Origin: Ophiosphaerella korrae
Taxonomy: Eukaryota > Ascomycota > Dothideomycetes > Pleosporales > Phaeosphaeriaceae
DNA: 54,162 bases
NCBI GenBank assembly: GCA_028456385.1
Contig: JALNQF010000282.1
Location: forward strand, 1 to 54,162
Reading direction: 5' to 3'
Positions 11,501 to 23,285 of this stretch are shown here, in pieces. How positions within the stretch are numbered: position 1 is the first letter of the stretch; each line of letters begins with the position of its first letter. The notes below the pieces were generated by a model. It saw only the letters and a list, made by a program, of their open reading frames with translations, had not been told where the DNA came from and did not search any database. The translations under genes were made by a program, and so were the position numbers.

Positions 11501-13808
11501 TGGTTCGATGGCGTTGATCCTGCCAAAATCAACCTCGGCCTGGCGTATTATGGTCGCACATACCAGCTGGCAGACCCATCGTGTAGCACGATGAATAATT
11601 GCAAGTTTAGTGGTCCAGGAGCTGCAGGTGAATGCACAGGATTTAAAGGAGTCTTATCGAATCGTGAGATCAGAGATATGGTCAAGACAGGGGCCAAGTC
11701 TTACCTGAACCAAACTGCAATGGTAAAGTATATGACCTACGCTGGTGACAGCTGGGTTGGATTTGATGACAGCGAGACGATTGAGATGAAAGAGGATTTC
11801 GCCAACTCCATGTGCCTTGGCGGTACTATGATCTGGTCCATCGACTTTGATGCAAGTATAGGTGGTGGAGGAACCAATACTGGCGGATCCGATCTAGTTT
11901 GGGTATGTAAACTCTCATTCCCCACTAACACAATTCTATTACTGACTCGGCGTGTTTTAGGTTGATCCTTCCATATGGAATACAGATAAGCCAACCGTGA
12001 CATGCGCCTTTCCATGCACGGTAGTACTGCCACCCTATACAAAGATTACGACAACCACGCAGTATCCGCTTGTTACATTAACGGAGTCTGGGTTTACTAC
12101 TACAGTCACACGACCACCATTGACTGTTTCTGTTATTTGGATATCGACACTGGTCATCGGTGGCGGAGGTGTACAAACAACAAACTCCAATGGACCTGCT
12201 ACAGTGATATCAGGCGTCACATTATATACAACACCAGTATGGCCTAGCTTTACGGTTGTAGAGCCATCGGGCAGAACTTTGACTACTAGCGCCCCAGGGC
12301 CTCCACCTCCGTTTCCACCCGAGATTACTTCCGTTATTGGGAATGTTACTTTTGTGTCTGGCCTTCCGCCACATCCCACGACCACACCTTACTCTACGCC
12401 CTGCCCTTTCACCATCGTTGCGGAGCTTTGCCCACCTTATATACAAAACAACAGCAACGATGGGGATGACGGTGAGGACGAAGGCTGCAAAGGTGAAGAT
12501 TGTGATTCAAGTGGTGGTGGTGGTGGTGGTGGTGGTGGATGCAAACTCGGGTTGCTCTGCGATATTTGTATCGGCATCAACTGCATAAAGTGCTTGGATC
12601 TGAACTGCTTTAGCTGTGTTGGACCTCTTTGCACAATTTGCATTGGAGCTAACTGTGTCGGCTGTAAAGGTCCCAAGTGCACGACTTGCCATGGGAAAGA
12701 CTGCAGTGCATGCAGCAAGCCGAAGTGTAAAACCTGTACAGGGTCAAGCTGCACGACTCCTGGCAGTACTTGCGGCCTACAATGTCCTATTGGTGGCGGT
12801 GGTAGAGATCCACAAGAGGAAGAGATCCAAGAGCAGGAAACGAATGAGATTTGCATTCCAATCAACTTACCAGGTGACCCAGACCCGAATTCTCCAAATA
12901 ATCCTGGATCACCTAGCAACCCTGAGGGTGGGTCTGGCTCTGGAAGTAACCAGCCATTACCTGAACAGTCACCAAATACCTCTCAAAACAAGGTTAATTG
13001 CTACGATAATGGCCAAGCTGCATCTAGAAGTAACCTGGTTCTTGCTGCGGAACAGTTTTGCATTCAGAACGATGGTCTCACTTTCAGGAGCCATGACTTC
13101 AACGCTGTTGAAATGAACTTTGGCTGGGACGGGGCACACAAAGCTGGCCTGAACGTTCTGGTTTATATGGAGTTACAGGCAAATTGTCGATGGACCTTGA
13201 ACAAGGATGAGTGCAGCAAGCAACTTTTGCAAATCATCGATGGCTGTGACCAGGACACTATCGCGGACAAGCAAGGCGGCGTACTGGTAAATAACTGTGT
13301 ATCCTGGCGTATCGACCCTGAAACCAACAAGAACATTGCCCCTCCACATCCGATGGATCAGCCAGAACTAGAGCCGCAGCCGCAGCCCAACCCAGATCCG
13401 CCAAAGCCCAATATACCGGAAACTAAGGATGGCCACAAACCGAGATTCAGCATTTACACATCTTCAACAACAAGACCAAACGGTATTGATTGGTGGACAC
13501 AGCGCTATAGTCAGCAAGCTGTGGCATTTTATGAAGACTTCAAGGTCTGCGAGGTAGCTTTTGGGTGGACTGCAGGAAGCGTTGTTCATGATGCAACTTT
13601 GCCGAATTCGATCAAAGGTATCACGAAGGTCTTTGGTGACACGTGCGACTACGTTTCATCCGTCTCACACGAGAAGGCCAAGGATGGAGACAAGGTCGGA
13701 TCACTCAAGTGTAGTCGTCTGGCTTCGGCAACTTGTACAAAAGCCAGCAAGATTTCCACGTGTGGCAATACGAACTACCTTCTCAGAGTTAACTGCAGTT
13801 GGGATTAA
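8523..13808 (+). CDS. Giant secreted GH18 chitinase (killer-toxin/subgroup C type) with CBM18 and a NucA/NucB-like N-terminal region; one frameshift
   Basis: Exons: 8523-8652, 8729-9161, 9227-9280, 9325-9488, 9604-9753, 9812-11388, 11442-11902, 11961-13808. With one base added near 10527-10530 they total 1605 residues with perfect phases. A signal peptide comes first. Residues ~190-270 (9227-9480) show CEEWPP, EGG, a Cys-Ala-Pro and NGCAGQQ in the order and spacing of DNase NucA/NucB domains; this call is tentative. Paired CBM18 motifs follow at ~10470-10740, and the frameshift falls inside the first. The GH18 barrel spans ~10770-11880 with GADLDWEYP; the catalytic Glu codon is 11151-11153. 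The C-terminal part has a poly-Gly run, a CxxC-rich repeat segment and two cysteine-bearing terminal domains common in subgroup C chitinases. The family resembles the alpha/beta subunit of yeast killer toxins, where chitin cutting lets a cargo in. It is secreted and probably acts on competitor walls. Confidence 0.85.
12511..12538 (+). repeat. GGT microsatellite coding for poly-glycine
   Basis: About nine GGT units in the linker between the acidic segment and the CxxC-rich segment of the chitinase. Prone to slippage; in frame here. Confidence 0.9.
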
Positions 13809-14388
13809 TTGTATGTAGACTGTTTAATATTACTCTATATTTGCTATCGTGAACCGAAAGATTCGGACTAAGAATGGGTGAGGCGAAGTAGGCCTCACGT
13901 GATTTTCCTTATACATAGGACCAGACGCACTGCTGCCGAGAATTTAGCGAGATTTTGTTGGTAAAACTTGGCTCAATCGTGTGGCTGATATGATAAGTCA
14001 AACTTGGGTAGGCATGCATCCGCCCTAATTGGGCCAATTTAATCGAAAATTTAGCGCCTCAGCATGGAGAAATCCCGGCAGGGTCAAGAAGTCACCTAAG
14101 TCGTTCGGAGTCGAGAAGAGATATGTAAAAGCTCATTTTGATCAATACTTTATCCTCTTCCTTGGGATAATATTGAGTATTATCAGTGATGATTCATCCT
14201 AGTGTGCACTCCTCTACAAGTTCGTAAGCGATGCTATTTTATTCCAAGGTTCGTTAAGATACGTTGTGCTAAGGACAAAACTCAGAACCTAAACACAAAA
14301 AGGAAAAAAAAGTCACTACATAACGAACATCTCGCGCTGATGGATAAGTTACATTTTGCGTCATGGCGGTGCATGCTGAAAGATCGAT
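13809..14388. other. Intergenic, convergent 3' ends
   Basis: Tail-to-tail spacer between the chitinase and TauD genes. A 65-codon ORF (14202-14399) is not supported. Confidence 0.6.
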
Positions 14389-15821
14389 CTAGCCATTGAC
14401 CTGCCACCTATCGCTCATGCCGGGTGTCTTAACCAAGACCCAGGTCTCCTCTCTCGTTCTATCTGAACGGTTAGGTCCATAAATGCCATGCCAAAGCTTT
14501 TGCAGTGCAGGCGGCATCTTCCACGCCCTCTTAGGGTCGCGGAGGAAGAACTTGAGGAGATGCCTCTCGCCCTCCTTAGCCCATTCCTTCTTCGCATCTC
14601 CCTCGTTGCCTTCGAACGCATGCTCGTACGACTCACGGCCGTGCAGGATGCTCATGTTGTTGATGTACATGATGTCTCCTGGCTTGATATCGAGCACGAT
14701 AGCGTTGCGGGCGGCGTAGTAATGGATGCTGTCGAGAGCATCGATTTGGGCCGGGGTGATAGGTGGTAGGGAGGGATCGCGCTTCATGGGGCCAAAGCCC
14801 GTGAATGGGCGGCGCGAGCATTGGAAGATTACTTTATCATCTTGGTGATGTAAGAGGGGACGGGTGAAGGGAGGGTAGACGTTCCGATCACGGAACCTAG
14901 AGCGTATTGTTAGTCGTGTAAATGTGGGTATGCTGTGAAACGTACGTATCGAAAGTCCAATTATCAGCAAGGGTGTGCAGTACTTGTGGCTTTTCCTTGA
15001 CCAAGTCGTTGTACACCTGCCAAGAGCTGGCAAGGAGAGAGCGCCCTCCCCTCGGCGCTTGATCGACGACATAGAGCGAAAGGATATCTCCAAGATCAGT
15101 GTGGAATGCCTGGTGATTGGTTAGCAAATAAAACATTAGAGGAGCACATATTGACTCGCCATGGCTCCATCAGTGAAACCTGGAGACACAATTTCATACT
15201 TCTTAATATATGGTGCAGAGTTCTTGAGATGGCCTGGAGGGGAGTGTGAGCGGTAGAAAATCCAATGACAATTAGTCGTCAACTTACAAAGGACTTGCTC
15301 TTTCTCGAAGTCTTGGAAGCCCCTCTGTAGACAGATGTATAGAGTTATGCCAGCATAAATCATAGCATGTTCTTCTTCACGGAACTTCTTTGGATTCATA
15401 CCGCGTACAATGCAGAACCCGCGGCCATTATAGTACTCCTCAGAGATGTCATCGAAGCGCTGAGCGAGCTCTTCAGGAAGAGGGAAGATATCCTTGCTGA
15501 TCTTTGAGATGTGCTGCCCAGAGTATTTCTAATTCAGCTCCCGAAGGTATTATCAGGATTCAGTAACTTACTCTGGAAGAACCTCAAAGCTTTCTCAATC
15601 GCTTCAGCATCGCTTTCGCTGAGCTGCACGATCCATTCGTTTGACCTTCCCAGCATATCCTCTTTGGACCACACAAGAGGGCCATAGAGCATCTTGGGGA
15701 AGCTAGGAGGCGGACCGGTAGATGTGAAAGTGGGTCCCATATCGGCCGCATGCCCGAGGCGAATGCGCTCATTCGCGGCCGGATAGTAGGAAAGAGCGGG
15801 GGGAACAGTTGCTGCTGCCAT
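14389..15821 (-). CDS. TauD/TfdA-family Fe(II)/2-oxoglutarate dioxygenase, one phase mismatch
   Basis: Exons (minus): 15821-15572, 15528-15288, 15233-15148, 15109-14946, 14896-14389. The 38-bp third intron uses GTGCTC as donor. The product is about 415 residues. The iron ligands are visible: His and Asp in AFHTDLGD (exon 4) and the distal His in SILHGRESY (exon 5). IFPLP, YYNGRGFCIVRG and SLLASSW are typical of fungal TauD-like enzymes. The join of exon 1 (phase 1) to exon 2 (phase 0) is off by one base, so a single extra base probably lies near the junction (for example in the AAA at 15526-15528). The start at 15821 follows an in-frame stop further upstream. The enzyme likely oxidises a small sulfonate, amino-acid or secondary-metabolite substrate. 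Its neighbours, a Zn2Cys6 regulator and an MFS exporter, suggest a small metabolic cluster. Confidence 0.8.
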
Positions 15822-16255
15822 TTCAAGGGCTTCAGCTCTAGAAAGTAGGCTTGACGAGAGATGGCTCGTCCGAGGGTATTCCAAGGCTTTAAGAAACCTC
15901 CGATCTGATAAGCGCTAATTAACCAGCTCCGCCTTCCCATTGTTGCCACTGCCGCCATTGTTGATTTGAAGGATTCATAGATTTCTTTTTGGGAATGGAT
16001 TTGATTGAGAGTAAGGGTAGATCCAAACGGCGATTGGAAGGCTAGGAGCGGGGTCACTATCCTTGTCGCTTGTGTTAAATATTGCTTGGTGGCAGTGTCG
16101 ACTTGGCGCATACTCATGCGGCCCTGCTATGCTTCACGTGCTTCCCTATCGCCTATCCCACGCATCTCCCTCAAACGTGCAGTCGTATATGGTGTGATAG
16201 TTAAAGAAGACCACGTCAACAGGAGAACGTAGACCAATGACCTCGTCCAGCCTTA
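15822..16255. other. Promoter region of the TauD gene
   Basis: 434 bp between the TauD start and the 3' end of the Zn2Cys6 gene on the same strand. A long alternative frame over 15584-16117 overlaps TauD exon 1 and is a shadow. Confidence 0.5.
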
Positions 16256-18893
16256 TCATGGGGTGTTTCCCTTATCCAATAGAAACAAGGACTTGCACCA
16301 TACCATCTCGTACTTGCTGTCGTTTACATCGGCTACCGACTTTGCATTCGATTCAATGGATGCTGATATAGTTAGCGAACTGCCGACGATGCAAGAGGAT
16401 GTCGAGTTAATAGCACTTACGAAGGAGGCCAACGACATCGTCAAAGTAGGCTTGGGCCTGTGCGTCCAGGTTGCCTTCGTTCACAGCCCCCTCGCGGTTT
16501 TCGGGCCTGAAGGGGGAGGTGTTTCTGAAATAGGCCTTGTACATGAACAAAAGGTTGCTAGATGACCACGCCCATTTGTCAATATACTTCTCTGAAATCT
16601 TGCGCACTTGAGAGCCAAAGGTCGCCTGCGACTAGCGTGAGTGGAGGGGAACAAAGAGCGTCCGGATCAACGATTATTACTTACTGTGCTGCCAAGATAC
16701 TCCCTGAATGCGCTCTGTATGCCGTAGACATGCTCCAAGTTGTTCAGGAGGACAAACATTGTGAGAAAGATCTCGAACCATCGAGCCCTATTCTTCTTAT
16801 TTTAAATCTTTAAAGCCAACTTCTTCAGTAGCTGAGACGTGAGGTCCTTCATCCAATCAATGGCCATCGTGTCGCATTGGTATTGGTATGTGACCATACA
16901 AGTGCGACTTCGGATCATCGACCGGCTGAGTCCAAGGACCTCTGCCCCGGTCAATGAGCGCTCGGTCGCGCACAGCTTGCTTCCAATCCAGATGTTCAAA
17001 GCGGCCGAAATAAAGGATCTTGGGTTTTTTGCCTGTGGGCGTGCTTAGTGGTGCCTCAACAAAGGTAAATATGCACATACGGAATAATCCATGGCCATCT
17101 CAAGTGTTCTTTGGACAATAGCAGGGCTCTCTGTCTTGATGGTGTTATCAAGACTTCGGTGTATCGCCGGATGTTATTCTGAATTTCTCGCTTCACATAG
17201 TTCAAATCCACTGCCGCGTAGGCAGGAATGACGAGGTGTTTGTCTACGTCGCTGCCGCCAATATGTTTGATAACCATGTCATGCCCTCCAGGGGAAAAGT
17301 TTCGACAAGGGATTTCCAATGGTTTCGAGTTCCAAGTCGGTGGCGCAATGAAGAATCGCAGCACGGTTGTCGTTGAGGTAGTCCAGTTCATCGCTGAAGT
17401 GACTGGTTTGGAATGGACGGTGGGTGCTGTATTTGGTCAGCCTTAGAAGCCAATGTCTCACAGCAACTTGGGCAAAGCTTTGTTATTTCCATGTGGCACT
17501 CTGAGAGACGCGATGCCTGGCAACGTTGGCGATAGGAGTGAACTAGAGGCTCACCTTCTCTGAAGAAGCCACAGTCTTGGACGTTGGGTCTGAAGCAAAG
17601 CATGTTGGCACTGCAACCAGTCTTCTCGGCAGCGGTCGTACATCGTTTACACGGCTCGCCTACGCCGCACTGAGGGTGTTAAATAGGAGCGGCCTAGAGG
17701 GATACGTTCACATACACTGACATTCCACATCTTACAACGAAAGCAGGCACCAACCTTCCGGACCTCCCCTACCTCCTTGCGGCGTTGAGTATCGAAGGCA
17801 CGGCGAGTTTTCGTAACCTTGCTTTTCATAGAGCCGGTAGCCGGATCCGAATAGACGATGGCTAATGTGAGAGGTTCTGGCTTGTTCTTCACACGAGGAC
17901 GCTTGGTTGAAGTCGAAGCACGCGACTCCTTGGCGTGAGTGCGGAGTGCGGGGACAATCTCCTGAGACATGTTGGAAACAATGATGCCAGAGTCGTTTCT
18001 GAGATGATAGCTGTCAACCGCGACATCTTTCTGGTGTGTAGCCTGGCCTTGGCTGATATTATACTGCGTGGTCTCGTTCACCGCTGGAGTGATATTGCGG
18101 TCAAAGGCCGAGCTGAGCATAGAAGGGTTGGAGGCTTGCCCGTCTTGCAAACCGGCGACGTTAGCTGATGGATTTGCAGTCGTGGTCACGCCCGGGCCTG
18201 CCCAAGGGAGGAAGACTACATCAAGCCCTTCCGACACTGGCATCCCCTCAGCATACTGCACCAATTCCGTTTCGAGGGTTTGAGATACAGTAGTTGTATC
18301 GGTAAAAGAAACGTCATTTGGTAAGGTCGCTTGGTACGACATACCGGGGGTTCGCTGTTAGAAGGTAGGTCGTGTCATTGTCCAACTCAAACCCGGTCGT
18401 CGTGCTAAATTGAGGACCTGGTGCGAAAGACGGTGCTGCATTAAGCTGCAAACGGGAGGGATCATTCACACTCTCTGGAACAAACGTTGATGACCAAATA
18501 TCTGCAGGAGACGATATATGCTGGTCCGTGACACAGTCGCCTAGGTTGGACTGGCCATCGTGCGACGCAGGCCACTGTTGCAGTGGATCTCTGCATAGAG
18601 GTTGTTGATTCGCATTTGGGCCGTCCTGTGCACCCCGAGGTTGGTTTTGGAACGTCGACTGATTCCAAACAAAGTTGCCCCACCCCATGTCGCCTGCAAG
18701 GAGATCGCTAAGATCGCTAAAAGGATCCTGGTCTACTATTAAAGTTGGAGAACAGGGACTCGGAGGTCTCGTGAGCCTGGACTGTGCAGAATTAGCTAGT
18801 TGTGTGCACGAGAAATAATAACAGAAAGAGATGGAATGCGCATACGAATTCACTTCCATTGGTTCCCTCTGGTGCTTGTGGTATAGTATCCAT
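16256..18893 (-). pseudogene. Zn2Cys6 transcription factor with two frameshifts and an internal stop
   Basis: Exons (minus): 18893-18846, 18781-17716, 17669-17555, 17402-17081, 17032-16685, 16631-16421, 16362-16256. The corrected length is about 738 codons with all phases consistent. The zinc cluster is unusual in lying mid-protein (~residue 360): C-x2-C-x6-C across the exon 2/3 join, then C-x5-C-x2-C-x8-C. The C-terminal half matches fungal regulators that carry an internal zinc cluster (segments such as TLEMAMDY, LLNNLEHVYG, KYIDKWAW). Three lesions are visible: one extra C in the C5 run near 18348-18352, one missing base near 17160, and an in-frame TAA at 16802-16804. It would be nuclear and probably regulates the neighbouring dioxygenase and MFS genes. 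With three lesions it is likely dead unless sequence errors are involved. Confidence 0.75.
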
Positions 18894-19040
18894 AGCAACC
18901 AGCTGCAATTACATCGCGGCACAGCTAGACTACTGCAGCTCCCATATGATATCGGCGGGATCGAGGCAACAAACAGACGCTATTCAGCTAGGCACTGCGG
19001 GGTGGGGCTGAGAGTTTATAGCGTTCGCTCGGGGCTGAGA

Positions 19041-19052
19041 CGGGGCGTCCCG
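19041..19052. promoter_or_regulatory. CGG-N6-CCG candidate zinc-cluster operator
   Basis: CGGGGCGTCCCG lies in the 371-bp divergent promoter between the Zn2Cys6 gene (start 18893) and the MFS gene (start 19265). Inverted CGG triplets spaced by 6 bp are a standard Zn2Cys6 dimer site. That the neighbouring factor binds it is inference. Confidence 0.4.
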
Positions 19053-19264
19053 CTCACCGGTTTCCCCATTTGGATTAACTAGTGGCTCCACGCGAGCCTC
19101 ACTTTTGACCCATCCACATTGTGTGCTCCCATCTTGCAGACGCGCATGTTGCTGCAGGACCCAGTAGCGGAGATTTCGAGCATTGCATCTGGCGCATTCT
19201 TTTCCGTGTCGCGGCGCCGTGTATGAGCAAACACGTCAACCGCTACGGCCCTTAAACGACCACC

Positions 19265-21337
19265 ATGTCAAACGTCAACGCACGCCGCAGGCATCAGGAA
19301 GACGCTCTTGCGGACATCGAACCTCTTCTGGATGAATCCGCTTCGAATCCGGATGACGAATGCGAAACAGATCGTGTTGCCCATCATTCGTCGTCAAGGC
19401 GCTTGCTGCTGATGATCGCGCCGGCGTTAATCATCAGGTTTGTCTCCTAAAGAGTAACTATTCTCGCGTTGATACAGTGACTGATCATCTTTAGCTCCTT
19501 TGTGGGATCTTTTTATCTTTTTTATTTCATGAACAATTACACAAGGATTGCCTCAAATCTCGACAGCCTGGGGGACGCTGTTTGGACCGTCTTGGCCGGA
19601 TCTATCAGCGCCGCAATCATTCAACCCATCTACAGCCATTTCTCGGCAATATATGGACGAAGTGCTACGATCCTCGCTGCTTATTTTGTTTTTGGTATTG
19701 GAACCTTCCTCTGTGGAGCGAGCCCTGCACTGTGGACCTTGGCCATTTCAAGAATATTTGTTGGGCTTGGCACGTCGGCTGGATCTCTCCTAACTATCGT
19801 TATTGTCAATGGTCAATTCTCCGCCTACGCTTGGTTTCTTTTCGAACCCTAATTTCTAAATAGATTTGGCTCCGCTCGATCAGGTTGCGATATGGCGAGG
19901 TGGATTTACGGCCTTCGACACTATCGCCAGCATGGTTGGTGGCCCGGTCGGTTCAGGCATCGCCAAAGCATTAGGCTAGCGGTGGTAAGCAGACCCCTGG
20001 ATCAGGTAAGGCAGAGGCTAATTCGTCAGGACATTCTTCTTTGAAACCGTCGCGACGGCAGCGGCTTTGATAGTTTTGTTTGGATCCTTACGTGTACTTC
20101 GCTCAGCCTTGAAAGGGACCGCCAAAGAGGCGCTCCTCCTCCCAAAACCACACCACGCCGGCCAAATCAACGCTCCGGGTGGAATTCTCCTCGTCACAGC
20201 TGTCACAGCTCCGCTATGCGCACTCGCCTTGGGAGATAGCGTTATTCCTTGGAATCATCCTGCAGAGATTACTCTCTTCGCAGTTACACCAGTACTGATC
20301 GTGGGTCTTTTCTACCATGAAAAATATATTGCAAGCAATCCGGTCATACCGGTGGACTTAGTCTCGAAGCTGCCCATTCTTAAAGTGCTTTTGGGCGTTT
20401 TTGGTGTAGTTTTCGCTTTCAATGTTGTAAGCACTCAAATTTCCCAGACATTCCCGCTTCATATCAATGACAGTCTGCTTAATAGGTTTTGTTCAATTTG
20501 CCCTTGTATATGCAAGTCCGTGCACTCGACAGGACCACTTTCACCGACTACGCCCTGACCTGCGTTTACGTCGGCGTTCCCCTAGGTGCCGTTTTGGGAG
20601 GGTTTATAATCAAGCAAACTCACCAGAACAGTTGGATGATGATTGCAAATGCATTGCTATCCGGTCTTTTATACATATTTTTTGCGACAGGAGCTATACG
20701 TAAGCTTTCCGCCCCTGCGAAGTAATTCGAATACTGAATTTTGCTATCGCAGAACCAGAACGTGCCAAATCCGCGCCCGCCCTCGCTCTGCTCGGGTTCA
20801 CCACTGGTATATGGCGGAGTAGTTTGCTTGTTGCCTTGCTAGCAGTTGTTGAGCGCGAATGTAGGCGCCTAACGATATCTTTTGGTACATTGCCAGCAAA
20901 TTAATTGTGCGCAGATCAACCCCATTTAATAGCAATCTACGACATGGTTCTGGTTGTTGGAGGCGATCTTGCCATTGCACTGTCTTCTTCAATGAGCAGA
21001 TCGCTTTTCATCAAGCGTGCGCAGGATGCACTTGGGAAGGATGAAACGACACAAAGGGTCTGTGTTTTTACTTCTACCTGACATACTATTCTGATCCAAG
21101 CAGATTGTGAAATCTATTCCGAAAAACCTGGACAACGTAAGAAACTATGACAAACGCACGCGTCATCTCATTCTATCAGCATTTGAAAGCTCTATCAGGA
21201 GTGCGTTCAGTAAGTGTCTTCAGCTTGCCGCAGGATGCAGAAACTAATATAATGAAGTCCTTTCTTGCGTCACTACCGCTGTTGTCTTGATCACAGTGTG
21301 GTTCATCACAGAGTCTGACTCAATATTGGATAAGTAG
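19265..21337 (+). pseudogene. MFS multidrug/metabolite exporter (14-TM type) with one nonsense codon
   Basis: Nine exons: 19265-19437, 19495-19811, 19864-19984, 20030-20426, 20486-20699, 20753-20860, 20915-21057, 21104-21209, 21258-21337. All phases fit, giving 552 residues. Sequence features are those of fungal DHA2/TRI12-like exporters: an acidic cytosolic N-terminus, IYGRS in the loop after TM2, PVGSGIAKALG...RW at the TM5-6 region, and a late segment with TYDK-like residues. The only lesion is TAG at 19977-19979 where the family has Trp (GWRW), a TGG-to-TAG change. It sits in the plasma membrane and would export a cluster product or toxin. Divergent from the Zn2Cys6 gene, so probably co-regulated. 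Confidence 0.75.
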
Positions 21338-21918
21338 CAAGACTCTGATATAAACGACGCCGATGATGGTAGTGCAGAGAGTGGAGATGCTTGAAGCCAA
21401 AAATTTCTATGAAATAGGAAGCTCTCTCTGAAAAAATGTAGATTGCAACTGATTCGCGGAGTCCGTGGTATTGTGCCGTTCTTACACTCGCTTCGCCTTA
21501 GAAATTGACTTGTGACCGTCTGAATGACCAAACAACGATATCTCTGTCAATAGTTAGTGACCCTCTATGAATAGTTTGTATGCTATGTACGAATAGCCGC
21601 TGAAGGAACTTACCGTTCCTAATCTGCAACACAGAAGAAAACGTAAGCCTCAGCACATTCCCAATCTGCTCCTCAAACCAACGAGAACAAAGAGAGCCCA
21701 GTCTCGCGCCATCGCAGACGCGTGTGCACATCCAAGCCCAATGATTTAAAGTGCCAGTCGAGTAAGCCTCAATCTCTCTGCTTTTGTGTTCTGTTTTCGC
21801 CCTGTTCTTCAGGTGTCGTGGCCTAATCTTGTCCATTCCCCAAACACCAGCGGTCGGCACCCAATCAACCGCCAGCTTACACCGATTCTTACACCTTGTG
21901 CTTGCACCTTTGGCAGCG
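21338..21918. other. Intergenic, MFS 3' flank and GNAT promoter
   Basis: No supported gene. A 157-codon minus-strand ORF at 21498-21971 overlaps the GNAT start and is treated as a shadow. Confidence 0.5.
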
Positions 21919-22782
21919 ATGCATCTCCGCCCTGTCACGACCAGAGACCTGCATCGCCTCGCTGAGATCACTGTAACTAGCCTGCGCGATGACCCGACCT
22001 TCGACTACATGTGGCGCTACGAGGCCGAGTATTCCGAGGACAACTACTACTTATGGGAGCTGCAGCTGACCCAAGACATCTACAATGAGCGATACAGTTT
22101 CATTGTCGCGGTGACAGACGAAAAAGGTGATTTTGGCAAGCATGTGCCGCTCGATCTCCCAATTGCATACGGCATCTGGGAGAGGCTGGGAAGCGACGAG
22201 CATGCAAAGAAGCGGCGGAAGAGGAAAAACACGCTGCACAATATGTTCGACCGTACGTTGAGCACCGATACTAACAGCTGCATCTAAACCAAAACATGTT
22301 GCATGGTCAATTCAAATGGATGTTGAAGGATAGCTGTGCTAATGTCACAGATAGAATTCACGGCAAAGGCAACGGCATGGTCTGTATCCAAGAAGTACAA
22401 GCGCCGAGACGCTGACTTCGCCCGCCTCGAGGCTTTCGAGGAAGCAGAAGCAGAAACTAGGCAGCGCTACTTTACATCTCAGCACCCGGAGCTCTGGTAC
22501 ATGCAGCTGCTCGTGACGCACCGTGACTTTCGACGACACGGCGCGGGGTCAGCGATCGTCGAATGGGGTGCGCAGCAGGCGGACATGGAGGGCGTGTGAG
22601 CGGGCACGGAGAGCAGCCCTATGGGCGAGCCGGTGTACAAGAGTGTTGGCATGTATGAGGTTGGGCGGATGGTGATTCAGGTCGAGGGCGATGACGCTAG
22701 GCTGGATTTCCCGGTTATGCTGAGAGCGCCGTTGAAGGCGGGATATAGTCGTGGCGATGAGAAGAGGCCTTCTACAGCCTGA
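21919..22782 (+). pseudogene. GNAT-family N-acetyltransferase with an in-frame TGA
   Basis: Exon 1 is 21919-22252 and exon 2 is 22355-22782 (intron 102 bp, acceptor ATAG). The start is the ATG before HLRPVTTRDL, the standard opening of fungal GNATs. Exon 2 contains the acetyl-CoA-binding region (LWYMQLLVTHRDFRRHGAGSAIVEWG: an R-x-x-G-x-G/A loop). A TGA at 22597-22599 cuts the frame, but the same frame runs on for 60 codons with recognisable family sequence (AGTESSPMGEPVYKSVG, then FPVMLRAP) to a natural stop at 22780-22782. Full length would be 253 residues. A TGG-to-TGA or similar point change explains it. The substrate is unknown. Confidence 0.7.
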
Positions 22783-23285
22783 GTGTGCGGAATAGCAGAG
22801 TGCGTGGGAGAGATGAGACTGCTGCAGTTTCGGATGACTTCAGTGAGACTTTGTTTCATGATAGTAATGATTTTTCACTCCTCTATCAAATCACTCATCA
22901 CTAGGTGTGTTATAGGTTAACATAAGGTGTATAGAATGAATTGAAAGGACAATCGTCCCTTAGAGCGACTGTGCTGCGTCATGTTGCAGTGTGTTCGTAT
23001 AAATACATTGGGTCAATTTAGTACTCAACCTCTCGCTCTCTCAAGCGGGCAATTACAGATTCATTGAGTTTCCATCAAACGAATCATCAATCCCATTCTT
23101 CCACACAATAGTAAAACATTCTCCCGTTCCTTCGCATGCGAGTCATCACTCAACATGCTAAATTCAAAACCGAAACGATAGCGGCGATAGAGCGCCAAAC
23201 CAAAAGGAAAAGACATCAAGCCCCTATAGGCTTATAGAAGGGAAGGAAAAATCAAGGAGAGTCGTTTTGCGAGAACGCGCATCAA
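22783..23285. other. Intergenic, convergent 3' ends
   Basis: Spacer between the GNAT and the Ser-rich gene. Nothing recognised. Confidence 0.6.

Noticed and set aside
12437..12919. Minus-strand Pro/Gln-rich ORF
   Set aside because: Antisense to the poly-Gly and CxxC-rich part of the chitinase.
14415..15136. Multiple ORFs as separate genes
   Set aside because: They are exons or shadows of the single TauD gene.
15584..16117. 177-codon minus-strand ORF as TauD N-terminus
   Set aside because: Overlaps TauD exon 1 in another frame and lacks family residues; the frame starting at 15821 has them.
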